Assembly (NCBI GenBank): GCA_013285805.1
Contig: JABDGY010000016.1
Location: forward strand, 1-42,255
DNA length: 42,255 nucleotides
DNA from: Bacteroidota bacterium
GTDB taxonomy: Bacteria; Bacteroidota; Bacteroidia; JABEUT01
Reading direction: 5' to 3'
Below the pieces are notes generated by a model. The model saw only the letters and a program-made list of their open reading frames with translations. It was not told the origin of the DNA and did no database searches. Positions 23,629 to 32,702 of this stretch are shown one piece after another. Numbering within the stretch: position 1 is the first letter of the stretch; every line of letters starts with the position of its first letter. A program made the position numbers and the translations under genes.

Positions 23629-24546
23629 ATGAAACCCACTTTGATAGTAATTATTGCGGCTTTTATATCCATTGTAACAAGTGCGCAAATAAAATTTGAA
23701 CATTTGTATGCCTATTCTTCCACTCAACAACTGAGGATTGTGCATTTCTCTTCTTCTAAATTAGGATATAAGTATGCTGTTTTTCAGCAAACAGGATCAA
23801 GTACGGGAACTATACAATTATATAATCTTAACCATTCGTTGTATAAAACAATAACGATACCACCTTCAGGACAGCCAAAAGGTACACTGGCGGTTTTGTA
23901 CATTTCTGATTCTTTGTTTAATACTACAACCGCAGATATTGAATACATGCTTGAAGACGTTGACAGTACTTATTATCTTCCTCATATCCGCATTTACAAT
24001 GATTCGGGAACTACCTTGTTTTCTAAAGATTCAGTTCTGATTACATGGGAGGCACCTCAATTACCGTCAACGGAACCTATTTTTTATACACCTAATGGAT
24101 ATAAAATGATACTCTCATTTATACCTACAGGAGGATCAAATGTTTCATTCGGGCCGGATGTACAAACATTTCTTTCCGATGATACATCCGCTTATGTATA
24201 TAGCCTTCCCGGCGCTTTGCCTTGTAATGAATGTTCAAATGGGGTAATAACGGGCCTTATCGGCCCTGAAAACAACGGAGGCAATAATCAAGGGTACCTG
24301 AAAAATCCTTACCCTAATCCTGCAAATAATAATGTAGTGATAGGATACGGATTGCCTGAAGGAATAAATCAAGGAGAGATTATTTTTTATAATATGTCAG
24401 GTCAGGAAATAAAGCAATATACGGTAGACAAAACGTTTAATACACTCAATATTTCAACTACTGACTTGGCATCCGGAACATACCTGTATATTCTGAAAAC
24501 AGCAATGGGTAATGTTGGAAGTAAAAAAGTGATAGTGATAAAATAG
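23629..24546 (+). CDS. T9SS-secreted protein (type A sorting domain), unknown passenger
   Basis: 305 residues with a signal peptide ending VTSAQ. The passenger of about 200 residues is beta-rich with phrases such as KFEHLYAYSSTQQLRIVHFSSSKLGYKYAVF and LYNLNHSLYKTITI, giving two strand-turn-strand repeats that could be a small propeller or sandwich; I do not recognise a named domain. A CNECSNG motif sits just before a linker. The sorting domain is from NPYPNPANNNVVIGYGLPEG to GTYLYILKTAMGNVGSKKVIVIK in parts. The protein is probably exported to the surface and has no catalytic motif. Its promoter box follows aspS directly, so it is likely a single-gene unit. Its stop faces the DUF922-like gene across nine nucleotides. 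Confidence 0.82.
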   Translation: MKPTLIVIIAAFISIVTSAQIKFEHLYAYSSTQQLRIVHFSSSKLGYKYAVFQQTGSSTGTIQLYNLNHSLYKTITIPPSGQPKGTLAVLYISDSLFNTTTADIEYMLEDVDSTYYLPHIRIYNDSGTTLFSKDSVLITWEAPQLPSTEPIFYTPNGYKMILSFIPTGGSNVSFGPDVQTFLSDDTSAYVYSLPGALPCNECSNGVITGLIGPENNGGNNQGYLKNPYPNPANNNVVIGYGLPEGINQGEIIFYNMSGQEIKQYTVDKTFNTLNISTTDLASGTYLYILKTAMGNVGSKKVIVIK

Positions 24547-24555
24547 ATAAACTAA

Positions 24556-25133
24556 TTACTTCACAGTATTTACATCTGTGCTGCTATAGGCATCGAGCTC
24601 ATCTAATTCTTTTTTCACTTTGTCAACCCACTCCTGCTGGCGGGCTGCGTTAGTACCATGATTGGTTTCGGTATCGTATTTTTCTTCTTCTCTAATACAA
24701 TCCTGTGTGGCCTTGTTATACATATTCTGAACCACCTGGCTTACATTATTCACTTTCTTAAAATCCTTGTCCGATAACATTTTCCTGAGCTTACGCGCAT
24801 AAAGTTCACATATGTCAAAGTGCAGTTGTTCATGCCTCAGCACATAATCGGAATTTTTTGTGAGAAAGGATTTTGACTTTATAAATAAGGCCTCAACCGA
24901 AAAAACCATTTGGCCGTTTACTTCGGTTGGGTAAAGAAAAATGCAGGTAGTTGTATACCCAAATCGCTTCCGTGCGATTTTAGTTTAAAATTGGCAGGTA
25001 CAAGCAGCGAATCTTTTTTCCAGAGAACTGTATCATCTTTAAATTTCCTGATGGTTGGAGAAAGCGCCGATTTCTGGCCAAATGAAGCAAAGGAAATACA
25101 CAAAAAAAACAGCAGGGCAAGTGGGGTTCTCAT
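24556..25133 (-). pseudogene. DUF922-like secreted protein with HExxH motif, frameshifted
   Basis: The 5' frame (25133 to 24918) gives a signal peptide MRTPLALLFFLCISFASFG and ends IQLPAFFFTQPK then stop. A second frame (from about 24935) continues PTEVNGQMVFSVEALFIKSKSFLTK, YVLRHEQLHFDICELYARKLRK and so on to 24556. Adding one T to the run of five T (bases 24937-24941 on the plus strand as A5) joins them as AFFLYPTEVNGQ and yields 192 residues. The RHEQLHFDI part holds an HExxH zinc-peptidase-like motif followed by ELYARKLRK, a combination seen in DUF922 secreted putative metalloproteases. The joined product would be exported. The frameshift is probably a homopolymer error or recent mutation. 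The family call is moderately sure. Confidence 0.72.
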
Positions 25134-25152
25134 GAATAGTAATTTTAGTGCA

Positions 25153-25160
25153 CAAAGCTA
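25153..25160 (-). promoter_or_regulatory. -7 promoter box for the DUF922-like gene (TAGCTTTG, minus strand)
   Basis: On the minus strand TAGCTTTG fits TAnnTTTG 20 nt before the ATG. This 145-bp region also serves the divergent metK gene, for which I see no clean promoter and no riboswitch. Confidence 0.4.
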
Positions 25161-25278
25161 ACATTTGCCTTTCAATAATCGAAAAATGCCTTTTTATGCT
25201 GTTTTTGTACCTAAATCGTTATATTTTATTCAAAAAAGTATATATTCGCCACTCTTATAATCCAAAAAACTATAGAAA

Positions 25279-26550
25279 ATGTCATATTTCTTCACCTCCG
25301 AATCAGTTTCTGAAGGCCACCCCGATAAAGTGGCTGACCAGATTTCCGACGCAGTTCTCGACGCGCTTTTAGCGCAGGACCCTGCCTCGAAAGTAGCATG
25401 CGAAACATTTGTAACCACCGGCCTTGCAGTAATAGGCGGTGAAATAAAAACCAAAGGATATATAGATGTGCAAAAGATTGCACGCGAAGTAATCCGCCGT
25501 ATTGGTTATACCAAGTCGGAATATATGTTCGATGCTGATTCGTGCGGTGTTATTTCTACCATACATGAGCAATCGCCCGACATTAACCAGGGTGTTGAAA
25601 GAACCAAAGAAGAAGATCAGGGCGCAGGCGACCAGGGCATGATGTTTGGTTATGCTTGTACCGAAACCGATAACTATATGCCGCTTACCCTTGAAGTAGC
25701 GCACCTGCTTGTAAAAGAGCTGGCCAACATACGCAGGGAAGGCAAAAAAATGAAGTACTTAAGGCCCGATGCAAAATCGCAGGTAACTGTACAGTATAGC
25801 GACAAAGGTAAACCTGAACGTATCGATACCATTGTGGTTTCAACCCAGCACGATGATTTCGATACTGAACCCAACATGCAGAAAAAAATTCACGACGATG
25901 TGCTGAATATCCTTATCCCTCGCATAAAAAAGCAGCTTCCTGCTAAAGTAAGGAAGCTGTTTAAAGACGGTATCAAGTACTTCGTTAATCCTACCGGCAA
26001 GTTTGTAATTGGTGGCCCGCATGGCGATACCGGTCTTACTGGAAGGAAAATTATTGTTGACACCTACGGTGGAAAATGTGCTCACGGCGGTGGTGCATTC
26101 TCCGGCAAAGATTCTTCGAAAGTTGACCGTTCTGCAGCTTACGCAGTACGCCATATTGCTAAGAACTTAGTGGCTGCAGGCGTTTGCAGTGAAGCTGAAG
26201 TGCAGGTGGCATACGCTATTGGTGTGGCTCAACCGGTTTCTATTTATGTAGATACATTTGGTACCGCAAAAGTGCGCGATAAAGAAGGTAAGAAATTAAG
26301 CGACGGTGAAATATCACAGCATGTTGCAAAACTGTTTGATATGCGCCCGGCCGCTATTGTAAAACGCTTTGGCTTGCGCAACCCTATTTTCTCAGAAACA
26401 GCAGCATACGGACACATTGGAAGGCAGCCAGGCACTAAGGAAGTGAACGGCAAAAAATATGAGACTTTTACATGGGAGAAATTGGATTATGTAGATGCCC
26501 TTAAGAAAGATTTCCACATTACTGAAACCAAAGAAGCTACTTTGGCATAA
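25279..26550 (+). CDS. metK: S-adenosylmethionine synthase
   Basis: 423 residues, longer than the 384 of E. coli but normal for Bacteroidota. It forms S-adenosylmethionine from ATP and methionine in the cytoplasm. The substrate motifs are complete: [20 protein letters not shown] at the start, [27 protein letters not shown], and [19 protein letters not shown] with its P-loop-like GGGAFSGKD. The ATG gives the usual [11 protein letters not shown] start. A strong hairpin terminator follows 22 nt after the stop. I found no SAM-II, SAM-I or SAH-like riboswitch in the upstream region by eye. Confidence 0.98.
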   Translation: MSYFFTSESVSEGHPDKVADQISDAVLDALLAQDPASKVACETFVTTGLAVIGGEIKTKGYIDVQKIAREVIRRIGYTKSEYMFDADSCGVISTIHEQSPDINQGVERTKEEDQGAGDQGMMFGYACTETDNYMPLTLEVAHLLVKELANIRREGKKMKYLRPDAKSQVTVQYSDKGKPERIDTIVVSTQHDDFDTEPNMQKKIHDDVLNILIPRIKKQLPAKVRKLFKDGIKYFVNPTGKFVIGGPHGDTGLTGRKIIVDTYGGKCAHGGGAFSGKDSSKVDRSAAYAVRHIAKNLVAAGVCSEAEVQVAYAIGVAQPVSIYVDTFGTAKVRDKEGKKLSDGEISQHVAKLFDMRPAAIVKRFGLRNPIFSETAAYGHIGRQPGTKEVNGKKYETFTWEKLDYVDALKKDFHITETKEATLA

Positions 26551-26572
26551 TCCTTTAATTTTAGAAAAACAA

Positions 26573-26602
26573 GAAAACAGCCCTTAAAACAGGGCTGTTT
26601 TC
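26573..26602 (+). terminator. Strong intrinsic terminator after metK
   Basis: GAAAACAGCCCT, loop TAAAAC, AGGGCTGTTTTC: a perfect 12-bp stem with a six-base loop and T-rich ending, 22 nt after the metK stop. It is symmetric enough to work in either direction. Confidence 0.9.
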
Positions 26603-26630
26603 GTTTATAGGCAAGGGGTTCAAGGAGGTA

Positions 26631-26661
26631 TTTGCCATGTTAATATTTTTTCGTAACTTTA
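26631..26661 (+). promoter_or_regulatory. Promoter for the large T9SS type B protein
   Basis: TTTG (26631-26634), 19 nt, TAACTTTA (26654-26661). The in-frame ATG at 26637 lies between these two elements, so it is part of the promoter, and the ATG at 26691 is the real start. Confidence 0.6.
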
Positions 26662-26690
26662 ATCCAAAGTTTTTGTCGATTTCGTATGGA

Positions 26691-29600
26691 ATGAAAAAGA
26701 AATACAAAATAGTATTCTTACTCATCGCTTTCCTCTCGGGGCATTTCATTGGTCTGTCTCAAACCAAGCGTGCAGCCGTTGAGACTGTAAACAATGCTAT
26801 TGCCAAAACAATGGCTACAAATACGGCCAACGTAAGCTATATGGAAAACAAAGGGCAATGGTTTAACAAAGTCCTTTACCAGGGCGACTTTTTCGGTGGC
26901 CGCGTATTTCTTGAAAAAAATGCACTGACCTATGTGTTCCTGCCTCCGGGCGGAATTGAGCGCCTGCACCCGCATCCGGGCGCTAATAAAGCAGATTTTA
27001 AAAAATGTACTATGACCTTCCAGGCTGTACGCATGGAATTCCTGGGCTGCAACCCCGCATCAATAGAGCCGGCCGATAAAAGGTCCTATTACTGCAACTA
27101 TTTCATTGGGAATGACGCCAGCAAATGGGCATCGAATGTCGGGGCATTTGGTTCGGTTTATTATAACAACCTCTATCCCGGCGTATCGGTAAAAGTGTTT
27201 AGCGACCAGAGCAATGTGCGTTACGATTTTATACTTGACCCTCATACCAATGTTTCTGAAATTAAATTGCAGTACGAAGGCCAGAATGGCCTTTCACTAA
27301 GCGAAGGCAAACTAATAATTCATACCGAAATAGGAGACATAGCCCAATCGCAGCCCATTGCTTACCAGGAAATAAATGGCAGCAGGGTTAATGTCGATTG
27401 CCATTTTGTGCTACACGATAATGTGCTTGGTTTTGAATTGGGCAACAACTACGACCCTACGCAACCACTAGTGATTGACCCTACACTTGTATTTTCAACC
27501 TTTTCAGGTTCTACTGCCGATAACTGGGGCATGAGTGCGACGTATGATGCCATGAGCAACGCCTACACCTCTGGAATATGTTTTGCAATTGGTTACCCTG
27601 TAACACCCGGCGCATATATGATGACATTCCAGGGTGGCGGAACCGGAGGTGGTAATCTCTGGCCTCCGCCCGATAATACAGGTTTTGATATTGTAATTTC
27701 CAAATTTACTCCAACGGGTACGAACCTCTTATTCTCTACCTACCTTGGCGGCAGCGATAACGAAGAACCTCAAAGCCTTGTGGTAGACAACCAGGATAAT
27801 CTTGTTGTGCTGGGCAGAACATATTCAACTAATTTCCCTACTACCCCGGGCGCCTTTCAGGCAGCTAACGGCGGTGGGGCCGACCTTATTGTAAGCAAAT
27901 TCGATTCAAGCGGAACACAGCTTATGGCATCAACCTATGTTGGCGGTTCAGGCGATGATGGTGTAAATATTTCCGCACTCGAAGATTCGCTCGGTTCGTT
28001 AAAGCATAACTATGCTGATGATGGCCGCGGCGATGTTGTGGTTGATATTAACAACAATGTTTATGTGGCCTCATGCACATCTTCTCCTAATTTCCCAACT
28101 ACCGCAGGCGCATTCCAGGCCGGCCCTCAAGGCAAGCAGGACGGCTGCGCCTTTAAGATGAATGCCAACCTTACTGCAATGGTATGGAGCACTTACCTGG
28201 GTGGTGCAGCTAATGACGCCGCTTACAATATTGCCTTGAATTCGGCCGATGAAGCCTATGTTGCCGGAGGAACGGAAAGCGGTAACTTTCCTGCAACAGC
28301 AGGTACATTGAATCCTTTCTATATGGGTAATATCGATGGTTTCCTTGTGCATCTTTCGCCTGCCGGCAATATGCTTCAGTCGACCTTTTTGGGCACAACC
28401 GGATACGATCAGGCATATTTTGTGCAGACCGATAAAAACAACAACGTGTATGTATATGGACAGACCAGCGGGGCTTATCCCATAACACCAGCATCGGTTT
28501 ATTCTAATCCGAACAGCGGACAGTTTATACATGAAATGAATCCTACGCTTTCGGCAACTGTATTCTCTACAGAATTCGGCTCGGGCCGTGGCTTTTCCGA
28601 TATTGCTCCTTCCGCTTTCCTGGTCGATAACTGCGACAATATTTATATTTCAGGATGGGGAGGCGACCTGTACCTATACAATGGTACAACCAGCAGCACT
28701 ATTGGTTTGCCTACTACACCCGGCGCTTACCGCACAACACCAAATGTTTGTAACAACTACTATACCAAGTACCAGAATAACGGTGAAGATTTTTATTTCG
28801 CGGTGTTCCAGAAAAATGCTTCATCACTTTGGTACGCTACCTTTTTCGGAGCCACTTCAGGCGGCTACCCTACAGGCAGCCTTGCCCACGTAGATGGTGG
28901 TACAAGCCGTTTTGATAAACGTGGAGTTATTTACCAGGCTATTTGCGGCGGCTGTGGCGGATATTCCGATATTCCTACAACTACAGGTGCATGGTCGGCT
29001 ACCAATGATGGACCAAATTGCAACAACGCACTTGTAAAATTCGAGATGAACCTGCTGGAAACGGTAGCATCGTTTGTTATAAGCCCTGCAGTAACAGTAG
29101 GATGTTCGCCATTTACAATTACGTTTAAAAACACAACTTCGTACGGAAAAACATACTCGTGGAATTTCGGCGATGGAGGCACTTCAACCTCTCCTACGCC
29201 CACACATATATACGCAACCCCTGGAACATACCGGATTGAACTTACAGCGGTCGATTCAACCACATGTAACCTGGTCGATTCTGCCTTTGCAATAGTCAGA
29301 ATTGTAGCTCCGCCTGTTGTAACAGCGCCTTCAACTTTTGTTTGCTTAGGCGATAGTGTACAGCTTAATGCTACTTCGGCAGGCGCTTTATCATTTACCT
29401 GGACTCCCAATACCGGGCTTAATAACAGTTCTATTTCTAATCCCAGGTCAGCACCTTTAGCATCCACAGCGTATTATGTTACAGTCGCAGACAGTTTCTG
29501 CTCCACCACCGATACAGTTAATGTGGCTGTCTATTCAAACCAGACTAAAATTATTCCGGGTAATGCGCAAATATGTCTTGGTGATTCAGTAAAACTGACA

Positions 29601-30473
29601 ACCGATAGCAGCTATGTTTCCTATGCCTGGTCAACGGGTACCACAGCATCATTTACGGAAGTGAAAACTGCAGGGCCTGTTTATGTTGTTACTACCGACA
29701 AGCATGGCTGTAAAGGCAAAGACAGCGTGGAGGTGCAGGCCTATTCAAAAGTGCCGTTATTTGAAAGGGATACTGCTATATGTTTGACTCACATAGTTCA
29801 TCTTTATGCAGATAGCGGAGATTTTACTTACCTGTGGGAACCACCTTTCAGCCTGAATAAAAACAACATATTCAATCCTGTTGCTACACCTATAGTAACA
29901 ACAGTATATACTGTTACTGTAACCAACGGCCCTTGTGTAACTACTGATTCGGTAAAAATTACGGTTAAGCCAACACCTGTCGTACAGGCAGTACCCGATA
30001 GTATAATGGTATTGCCCGGGCAAACTGTTACACTTAATGCAGTTGGTACTCCTCCTTTCACTTGGTCACCGGCAAAAGGACTTAGCTGTACCGATTGCGA
30101 TTATCCCACAGTGGTGGTTGACAGTAATACCATGTACTATGTGCAGGTAGCCGACAGCGATGGTTGCAGCGCCATGGATTCCGTAATATTAGATGTGATA
30201 CCAACAATGTATGTACCCAATGCGTTTACTCCTAATCACGATGGGCTAAACGATGTATTCAGGCCCGTATTTACGGGCTACATAAGTATTGAAGTGTGGA
30301 TTTTTGACCGTTGGGGAACAGAAATTTACCACTGGACAACCCTCGACGGTGGCTGGGATGGAACCGTTAATGGCGATAAGGTTCAGGAAGATACCTATGT
30401 GTACATGATTAAAGCCGAAAGCTATACCCACAAAAACTTCCAGCAAATTGGCAGGGTTACGGTGATAAGGTAG
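26691..30473 (+). CDS. Large T9SS type B secreted protein with SBBP, PKD and Ig-like domains
   Basis: 1260 residues from the ATG at 26691, chosen by the signal peptide (KYKIVFLLIAFLSGHFIG) and the promoter just upstream. Residues about 48-268 form a DUF7948-type domain (MENKGQWFNKVLYQGDFFGG). About 270-790 hold SBBP beta-propeller repeats such as FSTYLGGSDNEEPQSL and ASTYVGGSGDDGVN with FPTTPGAFQ following each. About 798-863 is a PKD domain (YSWNFGDGGTSTS). About 873-1166 are Ig-like units starting VCLGDSVQL, ICLGDSVKL and a third (ICLTHIVHL). The end, from VPNAFTPNHDGLNDVFRP at about 1173, is a gliding-motility-associated C-terminal domain, the type B T9SS sorting signal. Likely a long surface adhesin or matrix protein. 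No enzyme motif is visible. Confidence 0.92.
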   Translation: MKKKYKIVFLLIAFLSGHFIGLSQTKRAAVETVNNAIAKTMATNTANVSYMENKGQWFNKVLYQGDFFGGRVFLEKNALTYVFLPPGGIERLHPHPGANKADFKKCTMTFQAVRMEFLGCNPASIEPADKRSYYCNYFIGNDASKWASNVGAFGSVYYNNLYPGVSVKVFSDQSNVRYDFILDPHTNVSEIKLQYEGQNGLSLSEGKLIIHTEIGDIAQSQPIAYQEINGSRVNVDCHFVLHDNVLGFELGNNYDPTQPLVIDPTLVFSTFSGSTADNWGMSATYDAMSNAYTSGICFAIGYPVTPGAYMMTFQGGGTGGGNLWPPPDNTGFDIVISKFTPTGTNLLFSTYLGGSDNEEPQSLVVDNQDNLVVLGRTYSTNFPTTPGAFQAANGGGADLIVSKFDSSGTQLMASTYVGGSGDDGVNISALEDSLGSLKHNYADDGRGDVVVDINNNVYVASCTSSPNFPTTAGAFQAGPQGKQDGCAFKMNANLTAMVWSTYLGGAANDAAYNIALNSADEAYVAGGTESGNFPATAGTLNPFYMGNIDGFLVHLSPAGNMLQSTFLGTTGYDQAYFVQTDKNNNVYVYGQTSGAYPITPASVYSNPNSGQFIHEMNPTLSATVFSTEFGSGRGFSDIAPSAFLVDNCDNIYISGWGGDLYLYNGTTSSTIGLPTTPGAYRTTPNVCNNYYTKYQNNGEDFYFAVFQKNASSLWYATFFGATSGGYPTGSLAHVDGGTSRFDKRGVIYQAICGGCGGYSDIPTTTGAWSATNDGPNCNNALVKFEMNLLETVASFVISPAVTVGCSPFTITFKNTTSYGKTYSWNFGDGGTSTSPTPTHIYATPGTYRIELTAVDSTTCNLVDSAFAIVRIVAPPVVTAPSTFVCLGDSVQLNATSAGALSFTWTPNTGLNNSSISNPRSAPLASTAYYVTVADSFCSTTDTVNVAVYSNQTKIIPGNAQICLGDSVKLTTDSSYVSYAWSTGTTASFTEVKTAGPVYVVTTDKHGCKGKDSVEVQAYSKVPLFERDTAICLTHIVHLYADSGDFTYLWEPPFSLNKNNIFNPVATPIVTTVYTVTVTNGPCVTTDSVKITVKPTPVVQAVPDSIMVLPGQTVTLNAVGTPPFTWSPAKGLSCTDCDYPTVVVDSNTMYYVQVADSDGCSAMDSVILDVIPTMYVPNAFTPNHDGLNDVFRPVFTGYISIEVWIFDRWGTEIYHWTTLDGGWDGTVNGDKVQEDTYVYMIKAESYTHKNFQQIGRVTVIR

Positions 30474-30491
30474 GTTAGTCCCCGATTTTCC

Positions 30492-30521
30492 TTTGATAAT
30501 CCCCCTTAATGTTTATTTTTG
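30492..30521 (+). promoter_or_regulatory. Promoter for ricT
   Basis: TTTG (30492-30495), 18 nt, TATTTTTG (30514-30521), both elements exact. Lies 23 nt before the ricT ATG. Confidence 0.6.
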
Positions 30522-30544
30522 CTCTTTACCTATTGTGAAAGTAT

Positions 30545-31717
30545 ATGGCGTGTAGCGGATGTTCGACAGGCAGAGGATGTGGAAGCGGTGGCGGTGGTTG
30601 CTCTTCAAAAAGCGGCGGCTGCAACAAGCTTAATGTGTTCGATTGGCTGGCCAATATGGAGTTGCCTTCGGGTCAAAAGCCATTCGATGTAGTAGAAATC
30701 CGTTTTAAAAACAGCCGTAAGGAGTTTTTCCGCAACCGTAATAACCTGCAGCTTTTAGTGGGTAATATTGTTGTTGTAGAGGCTGCCAGCGGATATGATA
30801 TTGGCGTGGTTTCTATTTCCGGTGAACTGGTTCGTCTGCAAATGCGCAAGAAAAAAGTAAACGACGACCTGAATATAAAAGCGGTGCTTCGCAAAGCCAC
30901 CAATAGTGAAATTGATAAATGGCGCGAGGCGCAAGGATTAGAGAAAGATATACTTGTGCGTGCCCGTATACTGGCTTCATCTATGAAGCTGGATATGAAG
31001 ATTAACGATATAGAATACCAGGCCGATAAATCGCATATTTCATTTTACTATACTGCCCCCGGCAGGGTCGATTTCCGGGAACTTATTAAGTCTTATGCTT
31101 CAGAATTCCGGGTGCGCATACAAATGTGGCAGATAGGCGAAAGACAGGAAGCGGGCCGCCTTGGCGGTATCGGTTCATGCGGCAGAGAGCTTTGTTGTTC
31201 CACATGGTTAACTGACTTCCGTTCTGTAAGCACAGGCGCGGCACGTTACCAGCAGCTGGCACTTAACCCTGTTAAGCTTGCAGGGCAGTGCGGCAAATTA
31301 AAATGCTGCCTGAACTATGAGCTCGATACATACGTAGATGCCCTTAAGGATTTTCCCCAACCCGGCGAACTGGAAACGCATAAAGGAAAGGCTTTTCACC
31401 AGAAAACCGATATTTTCAAACGCCTGATTTGGTACACCTACGCTGAAGCGCCCGATAACTTTATATCGCTAAGTGTGGAACGTGTAAAACAAATTATGGA
31501 ACTAAACAGGAACGGCAAAAAACCAGATGAATTAGAAGAAGCAAAACAAATACAGGAAAAGAAAGAGGTAGATTATGTTGTGGGCCGCCAGTTTCAACCG
31601 CTTAAACAGGAACCAAAGGGCAAAAGGGATAATAACCAACGCCGCCACCATCATAGGCGCAGGCCGAACAATCCGAACAACCCAGGTAAACCGAACAATC
31701 CGAATAAGCCTCAGTAA
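30545..31717 (+). CDS. ricT: RicT (YaaT/PSP1) iron-sulfur regulatory protein
   Basis: 390 residues. The PSP1 core runs from FDVVEIRFKNSRKEFFRN through GNIVVVEAASGYDIGVVSI to SFYYTAPGRVDFRELIKSYASEFRVRIQMWQIG. Cysteine motifs follow, GSCGRELCCSTW and GQCGKLKCCLNYE, matching RicT. In Bacillus, RicT with RicA and RicF binds iron-sulfur clusters and guides RNase Y in RNA maturation; no RicA or RicF is nearby, and the role in Bacteroidota is not established. Two oddities: a Cys/Gly/Ser-rich head (MACSGCSTGRGCGSGGGGCS) and a basic tail of His/Arg then NPNNPGKPNNPNKP repeats, suggestive of nucleic acid contact. Its stop faces the HU/SPOR gene across three nucleotides. Confidence 0.92.
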   Translation: MACSGCSTGRGCGSGGGGCSSKSGGCNKLNVFDWLANMELPSGQKPFDVVEIRFKNSRKEFFRNRNNLQLLVGNIVVVEAASGYDIGVVSISGELVRLQMRKKKVNDDLNIKAVLRKATNSEIDKWREAQGLEKDILVRARILASSMKLDMKINDIEYQADKSHISFYYTAPGRVDFRELIKSYASEFRVRIQMWQIGERQEAGRLGGIGSCGRELCCSTWLTDFRSVSTGAARYQQLALNPVKLAGQCGKLKCCLNYELDTYVDALKDFPQPGELETHKGKAFHQKTDIFKRLIWYTYAEAPDNFISLSVERVKQIMELNRNGKKPDELEEAKQIQEKKEVDYVVGRQFQPLKQEPKGKRDNNQRRHHHRRRPNNPNNPGKPNNPNKPQ

Positions 31718-31720
31718 TTC

Positions 31721-32659
31721 TTACTTTTTAAACACCCAGGCGTTTTCCTGAACATTCTTGCGGAAGGTATCCAGGTGAGCCTCTGCTTCATTGTACGAAG
31801 AATATCCTCCGCAACCTACAATATATAACCCTTGCGGGTTTTTACCTATAATTGAGGCTTCAACATTTTTCTTCTGTAAAATACTTACCATGTTCTGCGC
31901 ATTTTCATAAATGCGGAAACATCCTGCCACTATATGATAAGGAGATGAAGTGATTTCAGGCGCTTTGACTGGCTCAGTAACTACTATATTCAATGTGTCT
32001 TTTACAGGAACAGTATTAATCTTACTTATGTTGTCGGTTGAGTTGAATACATACTGCACGGGTTCTTTTTTCCCAAACAGGTTGAAGCTTGAATAGTTAA
32101 CCAGGTTGGTTTCGTTGACTGTAAACCAGAAGGTAGAGGCAATTAATGCTCCGATTGCGGCTGCAACAGCATAGGGCCTTAGGCGAGACCGTTCTTTATG
32201 CAACTGCACCACAACAGGCTCTTTCTTTTCAGCTTCTTCATTCACAACAGGCAAACGATAGAAAGCAGAAAGGCCAAAAGCTTCAGGCAAGTAATTTACT
32301 TTTTCATCGGCCTGGAAAACAAGGTTTCCGGCTTCATCGATATATAAAACGCCAATGTTGTCGAGTACTATACGCTTAGATTCTTTAAGTTCATTGCGGT
32401 AACGGCTCACCTCGCCTGCAATACGCTTAAGGGCTTCATTATAGGCTATCTGTTCCCTTATAGACAAGTGGTTAGCCAGCAGTCCGTCATTCTGAATCAG
32501 TCCCTTATTAAATATTATTTTTTTGTGCGGGGGTTCAAATAGGTGCTTCACCTCATCGAGGCGCGCAGGGGCGTAGTTACCTATAAATCCCCCAAAATCA
32601 GGCACTATAACACAATCGTGGTCGTATAATAGCTCACTAATGTATTCTTCTAACTGCAT
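31721..32659 (-). CDS. HU-CCDC81 and SPOR domain-containing protein
   Basis: 312 residues from the ATG at 32659. An upstream in-frame TTG at 32677 lies inside the -7 box and is rejected. The N-terminal part (LEEYISELLYDHDCVIVPDFGGFIG, FNKGLIQNDGLLANHLS) is the CCDC81-type HU-like DNA-binding domain in two copies up to about residue 140. A single transmembrane segment follows (LRPYAVAAAIGALIASTFWF), and the last about 75 residues are a SPOR domain (YHIVAGCFRIYENAQNMVSILQ to WVFKK) that would bind denuded septal peptidoglycan. The order puts the HU domain in the cytoplasm and SPOR in the periplasm, so the protein could link DNA to the cell wall. Also common in other Bacteroidota; function not shown. 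Confidence 0.9.
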   Translation of the reverse strand: MQLEEYISELLYDHDCVIVPDFGGFIGNYAPARLDEVKHLFEPPHKKIIFNKGLIQNDGLLANHLSIREQIAYNEALKRIAGEVSRYRNELKESKRIVLDNIGVLYIDEAGNLVFQADEKVNYLPEAFGLSAFYRLPVVNEEAEKKEPVVVQLHKERSRLRPYAVAAAIGALIASTFWFTVNETNLVNYSSFNLFGKKEPVQYVFNSTDNISKINTVPVKDTLNIVVTEPVKAPEITSSPYHIVAGCFRIYENAQNMVSILQKKNVEASIIGKNPQGLYIVGCGGYSSYNEAEAHLDTFRKNVQENAWVFKK

Positions 32660-32674
32660 AGTCGTCACAATGGT

Positions 32675-32682
32675 CAAAAATA
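32675..32682 (-). promoter_or_regulatory. -7 promoter box for the HU/SPOR gene (TATTTTTG, minus strand)
   Basis: TATTTTTG read on the minus strand fits the consensus 15 nt before the ATG at 32659, in the 43-bp gap after cinA. Confidence 0.5.
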
Positions 32683-32702
32683 ACTAATCTTTTGAAAAGA
32701 AT

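Noticed and set aside
25134-25278. Possible SAM riboswitch before metK
   Set aside because: No conserved P1-P4 elements or pseudoknot pattern of a SAM class is visible in the 145-bp divergent region, which is AT-rich and short.
26637-26690. ATG at 26637 as start of the large T9SS protein
   Set aside because: It lies between the -33 and -7 elements of a good promoter, so it cannot be in the mRNA.
32660-32677. TTG at 32677 as start of the HU/SPOR gene
   Set aside because: It falls in the -7 box; the ATG at 32659 gives the family's usual opening.
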